DNA of 64,000 bases from Brachypodium distachyon (GCF_000005505.3 NC_016132.3:41678914-41742913), one strand, 5' to 3'; positions 11,939-22,101 are shown, counted from the stretch's first letter. The notes: generated by a model not told the origin, from the letters alone. Numbers and translations are program-made.

Positions 11939-12756
11939 CCCACGGTCCTGGCCGACGCAGAGCGGCTGGTGAGGACGTGCGAGGCGTGCCAGTTCCACTC
12001 AAAGGAGAGCAACCAACTGGCGCAGGCCCTGCATGTCATTCCGTCCTCATGGCCGTTCGCGGTCTGGGGGCTGGACATCGTCGGCAAGCTACCAAGGGCG
12101 GTTGGTGGTTACGAATATTTGTTTGTGGCCATCGACAAGTTCTCCAAATGGGTGGAGGTGGAACCAGTGCGGAAGGTGACCGCCCAGGCGGCCATCAAGT
12201 TCTTCAAGGGCATCGTATGCCGGTTTGGTGTTCCTAACAGCATCATCACCGACAAAGGCATGCAATTCACGAGCGCGGCGTTTCAATCCTACTGCGAAGA
12301 CATGGGCACTAAGCTGCGCTTCGCGTCCGTCGCTCACCCGAGGAGCAACGGACAGGCGGAGCAAGCCAACGCAGAGGTGCTGCGAGGGCTCAAGACGAGA
12401 ACCTTTGACAAGCTCAAAGGCCACGGGAAGCACTGGGTCGAAGAACTCCAGCCCGTGCTGTGGTCCGTCCGGACCACACCTAGTCGGGCAACGGGCGAAA
12501 CTCCTTTCGCCCTTGTCTACGGGGCAGAAGCGGTGCTGCCCCTCGAGCTCAAGTACGGATCTCCCCGAGTACGCGCGTACGACGACACCAGCCAACACGA
12601 GCAAAGGGTCGATGATCTAAACTTCATCGAAGAGCTTCGATGCCGGGCTGCTGCGCGAGCCGCGCGCTACCAGCAAGGACTCCGTCGTTATCACGATAGG
12701 CAAGTCCGTCCCCGGTGGCTCGAGAACGGAGACCTTGTCCTGCGCCGGATACAAGG
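11939..12756 (+). pseudogene. Integrase catalytic core, element A (C-terminus deleted)
   Basis: In phase with the previous segment: CEACQFHSKE (zinc cysteines), VWGLDIVG (Asp), IITDKGMQF (Asp, with the usual following Asn changed to Lys) and SNGQAEQANAE (Glu). The frame runs through NGDLVLRRIQG and then jumps into GC-rich non-coding repeat sequence at about 12756. Arm B shows the missing part: the end of integrase and about 1 kb of following DNA. The residues after RIQG in this open frame are therefore not integrase. Confidence 0.85.
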
Positions 12757-12781
12757 GCCGTTAGGGCGGGTGGTGCCACGG

Positions 12782-13282
12782 AGGCGCGGAGGTGGTGCTT
12801 CCCGCCTGCGCCTAGCGCCGGCGGGTTCGCCGCCATCGCGCCCCTGCTGCATCACCCCATCGAGCCAGCCCCGAGGGACGCTACAGAGGCTCGATGGTAG
12901 GGCATGCCCTCCGCGTCCCGCGCCGACGGGTGCACTGCCGTTGTGCCCCTGCTGCGCTTCCTCAAGGGGGCGGCTCCTGGGCGAGGGTCGCCGCAAAGAC
13001 ACTGTGGTGGTGCATCCCCTCAGCGTCCGGCGCCGACGGGGTGCATTGCCACAGTGCCCTTGTCGCCCCCCCTCCATAGGACACCTCCGCGAGCAGCAGG
13101 GGTTGCCGCGGAGACTCTATGGTAGTGCGTGCCATCCGTGCCTCGCGCCGATGGGTGCACTATCATAGAGACCCGGCCGCATTTCCTTTGAGAGGGCCTT
13201 TTTCGGGCGTGGGTCGTTGCGAGGACGCTGTGATGGCGCCGGTGCCGGCGCTCGTCGCCCGTTCCGGCCCATCACCGCGTCC
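12782..13282. repeat. Five-unit stem-loop array, arm A
   Basis: Five imperfect inverted repeats of about 60 nt occur at a regular pitch, with starts near 12782, 12886, 12998, 13112 and 13223 (steps 104, 112, 114, 111). Examples are CTCTATGGTAGTGC (13114-13127) facing GCACTATCATAGAG (13157-13170), and GGACGCTGTGATGG (13223) facing CCATCACCGCGTCC (ends 13282). The units differ in sequence but each keeps its dyad. Arm B has the same five in inverse orientation. The array lies between pol and the antisense gene and contains no recognisable protein. Confidence 0.8.
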
Positions 13283-13397
13283 CTGCCGCGGCCCTCGAGC
13301 AGTTTTGCTCCCGAGTAAAAAGGGCCGTCACCTCCCTTGGGACGAGTTCCCCAGAAAACAACCCAGGTCTCCCCAGTTGCGGGGGCTGTCGCTGGGA

Positions 13398-13469
13398 GGC
13401 TATAACTTCCCCGCCACTAGTGCCCACCGTTCGGGGTGGGGCGAAGCCGGCAGTGAGGACGTTATAGCC
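13398..13469. other. Additional stem-loop (ggctataac / gttatagcc), arm A
   Basis: GGCTATAAC at 13398-13406 faces GTTATAGCC at 13461-13469, with further pairing inside the stem. It lies beyond the five-unit array and outside its regular spacing. The matching stem in arm B is at 20524-20595 and pairs for 14 of 15 positions. Confidence 0.65.
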
Positions 13470-13793
13470 GTCTCGCGGCTGCTCCCGGGGCGGAGTCCTC
13501 CTACGCCAGGGTTCTTCCCTGAAAGCCAGGGTCCGCCCCTGAAGGCGAGGGTTGCCGCGTGAGCGTGGTGGTAGCATCGTCGGCGGCGGTTGCCGCTGGC
13601 AGCGATCCTGCCCCCGCGCTCCCGCCGCATCCCTCAGAGATCGTTTCCCTTGAGCAGGTACACAAGGTGGTTCCCTCCCAAGGCAATGCCTCGTCTGCAC
13701 TCTACCGCCGAGCGGCACGAGACATTGGACCGAACGGAAAAGCTAAGTATCTAAACATGAACGTTGAATTCGCTAAGAGCTGAACGAAACTGA

Positions 13794-14440
13794 GCACTGT
13801 CTCGCTGGGTGTGACCCCGAGTCCCGCACGTAGCCGGAGTGTGAAAAGGGACGCTTGCGGGGGGAGTGCGCTCCCCGTGGGGCTTCACGGGTCCGTCCCG
13901 GAGGGGCACGGCTTGGAGTAGCTACCCCGCAAGCGGAGTGGCTCCCCGCTACCGCTTGCCCCCAGGTTGTCACCACGGGTCCGTCCCGGGTCCCTGGTCT
14001 GGTCAAGGGTGGTGCGCGCGCGAGTCCCCCACAACACAAGGCAAAATACGCGAAGGCTAAAAGCCCCCCCCCCCCGCCAGACAGTGTCAGGAACAGCGAA
14101 CTTGTCGAAAAGTTTACTCAACTAAGAGTTAGCGCTGCTTCGCCAGGTGTGGTCCCAGAACCTGCGCGTGGCCGGGGTGTGAGGAGGACACTTGCGGGGG
14201 GAGTGCGCTCCCCGTGTGGCTCTCGGGTCTGTCCCGGGAGGGCATGGCTTGGAGTAGTTACCTCGCAAGTGGAGTGGCTCGCCGCCTACCGCTTGGCCCC
14301 AGGTCGGCACCACGGGTCCGTCCCGGGTCCCTGCTCTGGTCAGGGGTGGGGCGTGCGAGTCCCCGGCAACACAAGGCCAAGCACGCAAAGGCTAAGGGAA
14401 CCACCCCGCGAGCAGCCTCGGGAACAAGGGACAAAAATTG
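13794..14440. repeat. Tandem duplication of about 330 bp, arm A
   Basis: Two diverged copies, about 13794-14104 and 14126-14440, share the landmarks cttgcggggggagtgcgctcc, gcttggagtag, caccacgggtccgtcccggg and acaacacaaggc/aacacaaggc. Arm B has a single copy (about 19880-20220), so this is a duplication in A or a loss in B. A 12-base C run sits in the first copy at 14064-14075. Confidence 0.75.
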
Positions 14441-14507
14441 AGCAAATTAACAAGCTTGATTAAGTACCAAACGATTACATGGACTGATCAAAAGGTCATT
14501 GTTCAAA

Positions 14508-14522
14508 TGGCGCTAAGCGCCA
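14508..14522. other. 15-base palindrome tggcgctaagcgcca
   Basis: A perfect palindrome around a central base lies between the tandem duplication and the antisense gene's stop codon. It is conserved in arm B at 19801-19815. It is short, so it could be a protein site or mere chance, but both arms keep it unchanged while the flanks differ. Confidence 0.4.
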
Positions 14523-14590
14523 TACTTGCAGGGAAGACAAACAGAAGAAGGTACAGTGGAAGCAACGAGCACGGCTGGGGGTTGCGGCAA

Positions 14591-17240
14591 CTAGTTGTCG
14601 CCGTCTTCGGCCGGGGGGTCGACGGGGGGATCAGGCTCCGGCTTCATCTGCATCCACTCGACGACCTCGTCGACACACTCGCGCACTGCTTGGGTGTGCG
14701 TGGGCTCGTCCTCGCTGTCGGACCAAGCGTCCAGCAGGGACTCGAAGGGGAATTCCGGGTCCCGGAGATGAATCCGCGGGAGGATTGTCCCGGCAACCTC
14801 CCGCACGCAGTTGGCGACTTCGTTGGCGCCATACTTGGCGATCCAGACGTCGAGCGCCCCGAGCTTCCCCACCAAGTCGGAGAAGAAGGGGATCAGCGTC
14901 GTGACGTCCGTGCCGTCCACCTCCCCCGCCTGCAGCTCGAACTTGGGCAGCAGGTCACGCAGCGACAGGGCGATCTTCGCCAGCTTCTCCGCTTCGAGCT
15001 GCCGCTGCCCGATCAGCGTGCCATGATGGAGTCGGGCATCTTGCACGGCCTTCTTGGCCTTGCTGACGCGGCCCTCCAGCTTCGCAAGCTCTAAGGCCTG
15101 GGTCGCGTTGGCCTCGCCGGCCTTGGCAAGCTCTTCCCGGACGGCGGCCAACTCATCCTCAAGCCCGGCCGCTCTGCCTTTGGCGGAGTTGAGCTCGGCC
15201 TCGTGCTGAGCCGCCGCTCTCGCCGCATCCTCGGCAACCTTGACCTGCACCTCCAGCAGGACGCGGAGGCCTTGGATTTCGCTGTGGTAGTTGGCGATCA
15301 GCTCGCTCTTCTCGTCCAGCCGCGCCTAGGCCATCGCGAGCCCCTCGGCATGCTCCTTCCAGGACGCTTCGAGAGTAGCCTCCATCGTGTCGAGGCTTCC
15401 CTGGAGCTCCGCGCGCTGGACCTCCAGTTGCCGACGGAGCTCGGTCTCCGGGACTACCGGCTCCCGTGCAGCCTCCAGGGCTTGCCGGGCCAGCCGCGCC
15501 TCCTCTTCGGCGAGGCGCGCCTCCTCGCGCAGCCGGGAGAGTTCGCGTCGCTCTCTCTCCACGGCCTCCCGCAACTCGCCGAGTTGATTCTTGGCGGCGG
15601 TGTGACGCTCCCTCACCTCGTTGTAGGAGGTGACGAAGGCGAACTGCTGGTCCCGAACGGCGTCCAGGAATCGGTGCCCCCGCTCAAAGACACTTGGATC
15701 CCACGTAAGGGGGTTCCAAGCGACCCCGGCGAGGGTGCCGAGGTCGGTGCCGGGGAGAGCCCCTGAGGGTGAAGACGCCCCTGCTGCCGAAGTGGGACTG
15801 GACGCGGGGTCGCCAACTTGCTCCCGGGGGTCTTGCCTTCCTTCCCCAGCAACTTCCCCCACGCCTGCGCTCGGGGACACCGGCGTTGGAGAGGGCTCCC
15901 CGCTCCCGGCAAGCGTTGCCTCCTGTTGGGCGACAGGTGAGCCCGTGCCTACCGCGTCCGTGGCTTCGGGTGCGTCTCCAGGAGCCGTCACGGCGCCGAC
16001 GGCATCCTCTGCTGCCGCAGCGTCCGTCGCAGCGAGGCCGGACGTGAGAGCCGGTTCCGCCTCCACCTCCGCCCCCGCACCCTCGACGACCGAGTCGGGG
16101 TCGACCACGGCCGCGCCTGTTCTGGGCGCGGGGGCACTTGTGCCTGCAACCATGAAGAAGCATGAGGGTCGGCGATGGCTGGTGCTATTGAAGGCCAACA
16201 AGGGCGACCGGGGCGGTTACCTTGTGCGGCCGTCGGGCTTGCCGGGGCAGCTTCCCCTACCTCGTCTGCGCCAGCGGGAGCGTCCAAGGATCATGCCGCG
16301 GGCGAGCTGCCGCTTGCTGCAGAAAGAGAAGGTATGTTTGTGAGTTTGGCTAGCAGGAATTGCAGTTGCAGGGAATCAATGAAGACGTACCCGGTGCCGG
16401 CCCTGCATCTGTCGGGGCTGGGTCACCAAAGGACATGCCCGCGCCGCTGCGCGTTCTCTTGCTTGGCGTGCCGGGCGGGGAATCGCTCCTCGCCCTCTTG
16501 CTGGCGCCCGCCGGCGAGGAGGACTTCGGGGGGTTGCGCCGGAGCGCGAAGCCCCGGAAGACCCACAAGCGGGCGGCGCCGTGGGCGCCCGCGGTGTCGT
16601 CGTGACCCGGAGAGCTCCGGGTGTCGATGGCGATGCCGCCGTGGCGCCGGGCGCCAAGTTCACGGAGGCCCCCGCCCCCGGGGCAAAGGCCGTTGTCGGG
16701 GCACCGGTGACCACCGCAGGTGCGGGCTTTGCCAGGGTACCGACGGGCACCCCGGGACCGGTTCCCGCTGCGGAGCTGGCGGCCGCAGCCAAGGCCGGGG
16801 CCGCCGCCGCTGAGGCACTCGCGGCCCCTATTGCCGCGGCTGCCGTCGGGGTACCGACGGGCACCCCGGGCGCTGCCGCCACCGCCATGTCGGTGGCCGC
16901 TACCGGAGCGGACGTCGCCATTGAGGAGACGGCTGCGGCCGCTGTGAACGCCCTCGATCTTCTTATGATCAAGGGCGCGCTGTCGCTGCTTTCTTCGTCG
17001 TCGTCCTCCACGGCGACGACTTCCGGGGACGCGGCCACCTGACCGGCCTCGTCGTCCAGAAACCGGAGGGCAAGCCAGCGGGGCTCGGACCCACCCTCGC
17101 TCTCCTCGAGCACCTGCTTCCCGCTGGATGCTCGCGGGGGAGCGTGCGGGACCCGGGTGGGGGTGTCTTTCATCAGCCCCCACTCGTTGAAGGCGGGAAG
17201 GCGCCAACGATGTCGCTGAGCGCCCTGACGCCCGCGTGGA
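14591..17240 (-). pseudogene. Spliced antisense gene of element A (coiled-coil protein, 5' end lost)
   Basis: It runs opposite to gag-pol. Exon 3 is 16143 to 14591, exon 2 is 16316 to 16221, and exon 1 runs from 16391 to about 17240. The introns (16317-16390, 74 bp; 16144-16220, 77 bp) have GT..AG ends and keep the frame, and arm B has introns of the same lengths at the same places. Exon 1 encodes an acidic VEDDDEESSDSAP stretch, then Ala/Pro-rich low complexity and a basic KR patch. Exon 3 encodes a long Glu/Ala/Arg-rich coiled coil ending PPAEDGDN. One in-frame TAG (15323-15325) replaces the CAG seen in arm B. The N-terminal coding part is cut off at the centre. An antisense ORF downstream of pol is known in some Tat-type elements; I cannot name a function. 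Confidence 0.7.
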
Positions 17241-17282
17241 GAGCGGAATCCCTCGGCGGGAGCTCCGTCGACTAAAAGATAT
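17041..17282. other. Unpaired centre of the inverted repeat
   Basis: Homology between arms stops at about 17020 on the left and 17283 on the right (the facing sequences are around the codons for AVEDDDEE). The roughly 240-260 bp between them reads, on the minus strand, as further upstream coding sequence of arm A's antisense gene (NEWGLMKDTPTR to FLDDEAGQVAASPE). The right arm therefore starts deeper inside the gene than the left arm, giving an asymmetric junction. Confidence 0.65.
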
Positions 17283-19731
17283 CGCCGTGGAGGACGACGA
17301 CGAGGAAAGCAGCGACAGCGCGCCCCTGATCCTGAGAAGGTCGAGGGTGTTCGCGGCGGCCGCAGCCACTTCCTCAACAACGACATCTGCCCCGGCAGCG
17401 GCCCCCACCCTGGCGGCGGCTACCGCTCCTGGGGCGCCCGCTGGTACCACGACGGCATCCACGGCAACAGGGGCCACGAGTGCCTCGGCGGCGGCCCCTA
17501 TCTTGCCGGCGGCCGCCGGCTCCGCGGCGGGATCCGGCCCCGGGGTACTCGCCACCTGCGGGGGCCTTCGGCGCCCCGGCGACGGCCTTCGCTCCGGTAG
17601 CGGGCGCCTCCGCGAGCTTGGCGCCCGGCGGCACGGCGGCATTGCCATTGACACTTGGAGCTCTCCGGGTCACGACGACACCGCGGGCGCCCACGGCGCC
17701 GCCCGCCCGGGGGGTCTTCCGGGGCTTCGCGCTCCAGCGCAACCCTCCGAAGTCCTCCTCGCCGACGGGCGCCAGCAAGAGGGCGAGGAGTGATTCTCCG
17801 ACCGGCTCGCCAAGCAAGAGGACGCGCGCGGACGCTGGCAGCGCCACCGACCCCGCTGCCTCGGGGGCTAGCGTCGGCACGGGCGCGCCCCTTGGCGACC
17901 CAGCCCAAGCGGAGACAGGGCCGGCACCAGGTATGTCTTCGTCGATTCCCTGCAACTGCAATTCCTGCTAGCCAAATTCACAAACATGCCTTCTCTTTCT
18001 GCAGCGAGCGGCAGCTCGCCCGTGGCAAGACTCTTGGACGCTCCTGCTGGCGCAGGCGAGGTAGCGGAGGCTGCATCGGCAAGCCCGACGGCCGCACAAG
18101 GTAACCGCCCTGGTCGCCCCTATTGGCCTTCAATAACACCAACCATCGCCGACCCTCATGCTTCTCCTCGGGTGCAGGCACAAGCGCGCCCGCGCCCGAA
18201 ACGGGCGCGGCCATGGTCGACCCCGACACGGTCGTCGGGGCCACGGGGGCGGAGGTGGAGTCGGAAACGGCTCCCGTGTCCGCCCCCGCCGCGACGGACA
18301 CAGCGGCAACAGTGGGGACCGCCGCCGCCGCGGCGGCACCCGGCGACGTGCCAGAAGCCGCAGACGTGGCCGGCCTGGGCTCACCCGCCGTCCAGAAGGG
18401 GACGACCCCCGCCGGAAGCAGGGAACCCTCTCCAACCCCGGTGTCCCAGAGCCTGGGCGCGGGGGAAGTTGTCGGGGAAGGACGGCAAGACCCCCGGGAG
18501 CAAGTTGGCGACCCCGCGCCCAGCTCCACTTCAGCAGCTGGGGCTTCGTCATCCTCGGGGGCTCTCTCTGGCACCGACCTCGGCACCCTCGCCGGGGTCG
18601 CTTGGAATCCTCTTACCTGGGATCCGAGCGTCTTCGAGCGGCGGCACCGGTTCCTGGACGCCGTCCGGGACCAGCAGTTCGCCTTCGTCACCTCCTACAA
18701 CGAGGTGAGGGAGCGCCACACCGCCGCCAAGAATCAACTCGGCGAGGTGCGGGAGGCCGTCGAGAGAGAGCGGCGCGAACTCTCCCGGCTGCGCGAGGAG
18801 ACGCGCCTCGCCGAAGAGGAGGCGCGGCTGGCCCGGCAAGCCCCGAAGGCGGCTCGGGAGCCGGTAGTCCCGGAGACCGAGCTCCGTCGGCAACTGGAGG
18901 TCCAGCGCACGGAGCTCCAAGGTAGGCTCGACGCAATGGCGGCAACCCTAGAAGCTTCCCGGAAGGAACATGCCGAGGTGCTCGCGGCGGCCCAGGTGCG
19001 GCTAGACGAGAAGAGCGAGCTGATCGCCAACTACCGTGGCGACATCGAAGGCCTCCGCGTCCTGCTGGAGGTGCAGGTCAAGGCCGCCGAGGGCGTGGCG
19101 AGAGCGGCGACTCAGCACGAGGCCGAGCTCAACTCGGTTAAAGGCAAAGCGGCCGGGCTTGAGGACGAGTTGGCCGCCGTCCGGGAAGAGCTCGCCAAGG
19201 CCGGCGAGGCAACCGCGGCCCAGGCCTTAGAGCTTGCAAAGCTGGAGGGCCGCATCAGCAAGGCCAAGAAGGCCGCGCAAGACGCCCGACTCCATCACCG
19301 CACGCTGATCGGGCAGCGGCAGCTCGAGACGGAGAAGCTGGCGAAGATCGCCGGGTCGCTGCGCGACTTTGGTGCCCAAGTTCGAGCTGCAGGCGGCGGA
19401 GGTGGACGGCACGGACGTCACGACGCTGATCCCCTTCTTCTCCGACTTGTTGGGGAAGCTCGGGGCGCTCGACGTCTGGATCGCCAAGTACGGCGCCAAC
19501 GAAGTCGCCAACTGCACCCGGGAGGTTGCCGGGACAATCCTCCCACGGATACATCTCCGAGACCTGGAATTTCCCTTCGAGTCCCTGCTGGACCCTTGGT
19601 CCGACAGCGAGGACGAGCCCACGCACACCCAGGCAGTGCGCGAGTTCATCGACGAGGTCGTCGAGCGGATGCAGATGAAGCCGGAGCCTGAACCCCCCGT
19701 CGACCCCCCGGCCGAAGACGACGACAGCTAG
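17283..19731 (+). pseudogene. Spliced antisense gene of element B (coiled-coil protein, 5' end lost)
   Basis: Exon 1 ends at 17930, exon 2 is 18005-18100, and exon 3 starts at 18178 and ends with the stop at 19729-19731. The introns are 17931-18004 (gtatgt..tgcag, 74 bp) and 18101-18177 (gtaacc..tgcag, 77 bp). Joining them keeps one reading frame: exon 1 and exon 2 both end in phase 1. The protein has an acidic start, an Ala/Pro-rich part, a basic patch (SKRARSDS), an acidic/Ala-rich middle and a coiled coil of about 250 residues. The C-terminus reads PPAEDDDS. A one-base insertion near 19368 shifts the frame, but arm A is open there. Its first coding exons are missing at the junction. Confidence 0.72.
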
Positions 19732-19879
19732 TTGCCGCGGCCCCTGGCTATACTCGTTGCTTCCCCTGTACCTCTTTCTTGTTTGCTTTACCTGCAAGTA
19801 TGGCGCTTAGCGCCATTTGGACAATGACCTTTTGGTTAGTCCATGTAACCACTCGACACCTAGTCAATCAAGCTTGTTA

Positions 19880-20220
19880 GTTTGCTCAATTTTTGTCCTT
19901 TATTCCCGAGGCCGCCTCGCGGGGTGGTTCCCATAGCCTGTGCGTGTCTTGCCTTGTGTTGCGGGGGGGCTTGCGCACGCCTCACCCTTGACCAGACCAG
20001 GGACCCGGGACGGACCCGCGGTGCCGACCAGGGGCCAAGCGGTAGCGTGGAGTCACTCCGCTTGCGGGGTAACCAACCCAAGCCGTGTCCTCCCGGGGCG
20101 GACCCGGGAGCCATACGGGGAGCGCACTCCCACCGCAAGCGTCCCTTCTAACACTCCGGCTACGCGCGGGATCCGGGGCCGCACCCAGCGGGGCAGTGCT
20201 CAGTTTCGTTCAGCTCTTAG
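19880..20220. repeat. Single copy of the GC-rich unit duplicated in arm A
   Basis: In inverse orientation this matches each half of 13794-14440 (landmarks gagcgcactcc, gggacggacccg, cttgtgttgcgggg). It has no coding potential that I recognise. It separates the antisense gene's 3' end from the stem-loop region. Confidence 0.65.
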
Positions 20221-20523
20221 CGAATTCAGCGTTCATGTTCAGATACTTAGCTTTTCCGTTTGGTCCAACGTTCCGCGATGCTCTGCGGTAGAGTGCAGAC
20301 GGGGTGCCACCTCGGTAGGAAACCATCCGGGGTACCTGTTCAGGGGAAACGATCTCAGAGGGATGCGGCAGGAATGTGGGGGCAGGATCGCCGCCGGCGG
20401 TAACCACCAATGACGATGCTACCACCACGCTCACGCGGCAACCCTCGCCCTCAGGAGCGGACCCTGGCCTTCAGGGACGAACCCTGGCTTAGGAGGGCTC
20501 CGCTCCGGGAGCAGCCACGAGAC

Positions 20524-20595
20524 GGCTATAACGTCCTCGGCGCCGGCTTCGTCACACCCCGAATGGCAGGTACGGGTGGCGAGGAAGTTATAGCC
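20524..20595. other. Additional stem-loop, arm B
   Basis: GGCTATAACGTCCTC (from 20524) faces GAGGAAGTTATAGCC (to 20595), 14 of 15 pairs. It is the counterpart of the stem at 13398-13469. The loop sequence differs between arms more than the stem does. Confidence 0.65.
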
Positions 20596-20709
20596 TTCCA
20601 GCGATAGCCCCCGCAACTGGGGAGACCTGGGTTTTCTCTAGGGGACTCGCCCCAAGGGATGCGACGACCCTTGTTACCCGGGAGCTAAACTGCTCGAGGG
20701 CCGCGGCAA

Positions 20710-21208
20710 GGACGCGGTGATGGGCCGGAACGAGCGACGAGCGCCGGCACCGGCGCCATCACCGCGTCCTCGCAACGACCCGCGCCCGAAAAAGACTCTC
20801 TCAAACGGAATGCGGTCGGGTCTCTGTGGTAGTGCACCCGCCGGCACAAGGCACGGATGGCACGCACTACCATAGAGTCTCCGCGGTCGACCCTGTTCCT
20901 TGCGGAGGTGTCCTACGGAGGGGGGCGATAAGGGCACTGTCGCAATGCACCCCGTCGGCGCCGGACGCGGACGGGACACACCGCCACAGTGCCTCTGCGG
21001 CGACCCTCGCCCCGGAACCACCCCTTTGAGGAAGCGCAGCAGGGGCACAACGGCAGTGCACCTGTCGGCGCGGGACGCCGATGGCACGCACTACCCCCGT
21101 GCCTCTGCGGCGCCCCTCGGGGTGGGCTCGATGGGGTGGTGCGGCAGGGGCGCGGTGGCGGTGCATCTGCCGGCGCTAGGCGCTGGCGGGAAGCACCACC
21201 TCCGCGCC
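20710..21208. repeat. Five-unit stem-loop array, arm B
   Basis: Stem-loops start at 20710, 20821, 20932, 21042 and about 21148 (steps 111, 111, 110, 106). The first is a perfect 14-bp stem, GGACGCGGTGATGG (20710-20723) with CCATCACCGCGTCC (20756-20769). The second pairs CTCTGTGGTAGTGC with GCACTACCATAGAG, one G:T. The third pairs GGCACTGT with ACAGTGCC. The stems have clearly different sequences but the same length, position and loop size. The spacers of about 50 bp are related too (tctgcggcg-type starts), so the array is a diverged tandem repeat whose dyads were kept. Confidence 0.82.
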
Positions 21209-21280
21209 TCCGTCGCACCACCTGCTTTCACGGCCCCGAACCCGGCTTCGCTCTGAGCAATTCCATGGTTGGGGCGCGCC

Positions 21281-21406
21281 TTTTATAGACACGGGGGTGG
21301 GCTTGCCACCACGCGCGACGGATCCGCGCGGCACCGTGGCGCCATTTCCCTGAACGCGGCGCCGTTTCCGCCGCCATGCTTACCGGGTAACCACGGCACA
21401 CGTGGC
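21281..21406 (-). promoter_or_regulatory. Candidate internal promoter (TATA plus G-box) facing the stem-loop array
   Basis: On the minus strand a clean TATA box, gtctataaaaggcgc (TATAAAA at 21287-21281), lies about 110 bp downstream of a G-box/ABRE-like ACACGTGGC (21398-21406). Transcription from it would start near 21255 and run through the five stem-loops. Arm A lacks this region because of its deletion after integrase. The motifs are seen; promoter activity is inference. A decayed LTR of another family is an alternative. Confidence 0.4.
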
Positions 21407-21755
21407 GGCCAGCCGCCAACTCAAAAGCCTCAGAGTGCGGTGAACCCCTTGTGTTGCAGTCCTCCCGCACCACAAGGGACTGGTGTATGGTGCGTCCCGT
21501 GGGCAGCTCACGGGCACCACAGTGTACAAGATTCCTCCCTTTCCTGCAGGTTAGACTCTTACCAGATCCGAGGTGCTGAAATTTTTTCGAAACTTACGAA
21601 AGCAAGTAACACAGGTGAATCAGATAAATCTCATCTCTCCTGCTTCCCAGCCCCCGGCACAAAGGGGTCGATGCCAAACTTGGATGTGAGCGTTTCCTTC
21701 CCGGACGCAGCGACTGCGCGGTGCAGGCGGCGGGAGGCCGAGCAACCGCACGCCA

Positions 21756-21833
21756 GTGGTGCACGTTGCGGGAAGCCCGCCAACGGCACGACCAGTGATG
21801 CACGTTGCGGGAAGCCCGCCAACGGCATGTCCA
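21756..21833. repeat. 39-bp tandem repeat, two copies
   Basis: Units 21756-21794 and 21795-21833 share gcacgttgcgggaagcccgc and differ at only a few bases. They are found only in arm B, in the non-coding part between integrase and the stem-loop array. Thirty-nine is a multiple of three, but I see no protein family here. Confidence 0.7.
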
Positions 21834-22101
21834 GTGCCGGAACGATCCAGCAACGGGTTTTCGTTTCGGGGCCACGGCAGCCCCTTGCTCACAACCAAGT
21901 AGGGAAAGACACCTTTGTGCATTTAAAGCAGGAGGCAAGAGGGGGAAAACAAGCGAATGAACAAGGCAAGAACATAGCTCAGGGGTGAAACACCTATCTT
22001 TATTCACAGTTAACTAGCGGTTTACACACGGGGGCTGCCCGGTTACACTAGTTCGAGAGGTATGCATCGGAGGCATCACCTGAGGGTCGGGCTCCGCCGC
22101 T

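Larger units (their letters stand above)
5801..17282 (+). mobile_element. Tat-lineage gypsy element A, left arm of the inverted pair
   Basis: The order is 5' LTR, primer-binding site, gag, protease, reverse transcriptase, two RNase H domains and integrase on the plus strand, followed by a stem-loop array, a GC-rich tandem duplication and an antisense spliced gene. There is no 3' LTR: instead the same family restarts in inverse orientation at about 17283. The first bases TGTGTCGCACC match the outer end of the right arm. The five bases before the LTR (cgtct) do not match the five beyond the right arm (acaat), so the pair does not look like one clean insertion. The copy has many stops, one frameshift in gag, one near the protease end, and a deletion of about 1 kb after integrase. 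Confidence 0.85.

Noticed and set aside
12757..13168. Plus-strand open frame continuing from integrase into PRRRGGGASRLRLAP...
   Set aside because: It runs through a deletion junction into the GC-rich stem-loop array. The residues after RIQG do not match integrase and only reflect high GC.
21594..22007. Minus-strand 137-codon ORF with repeated PLAGFPQRA units
   Set aside because: The repeat is a 39-bp DNA duplication in non-coding retrotransposon sequence; no homologous frame is kept in arm A, where the region is deleted.
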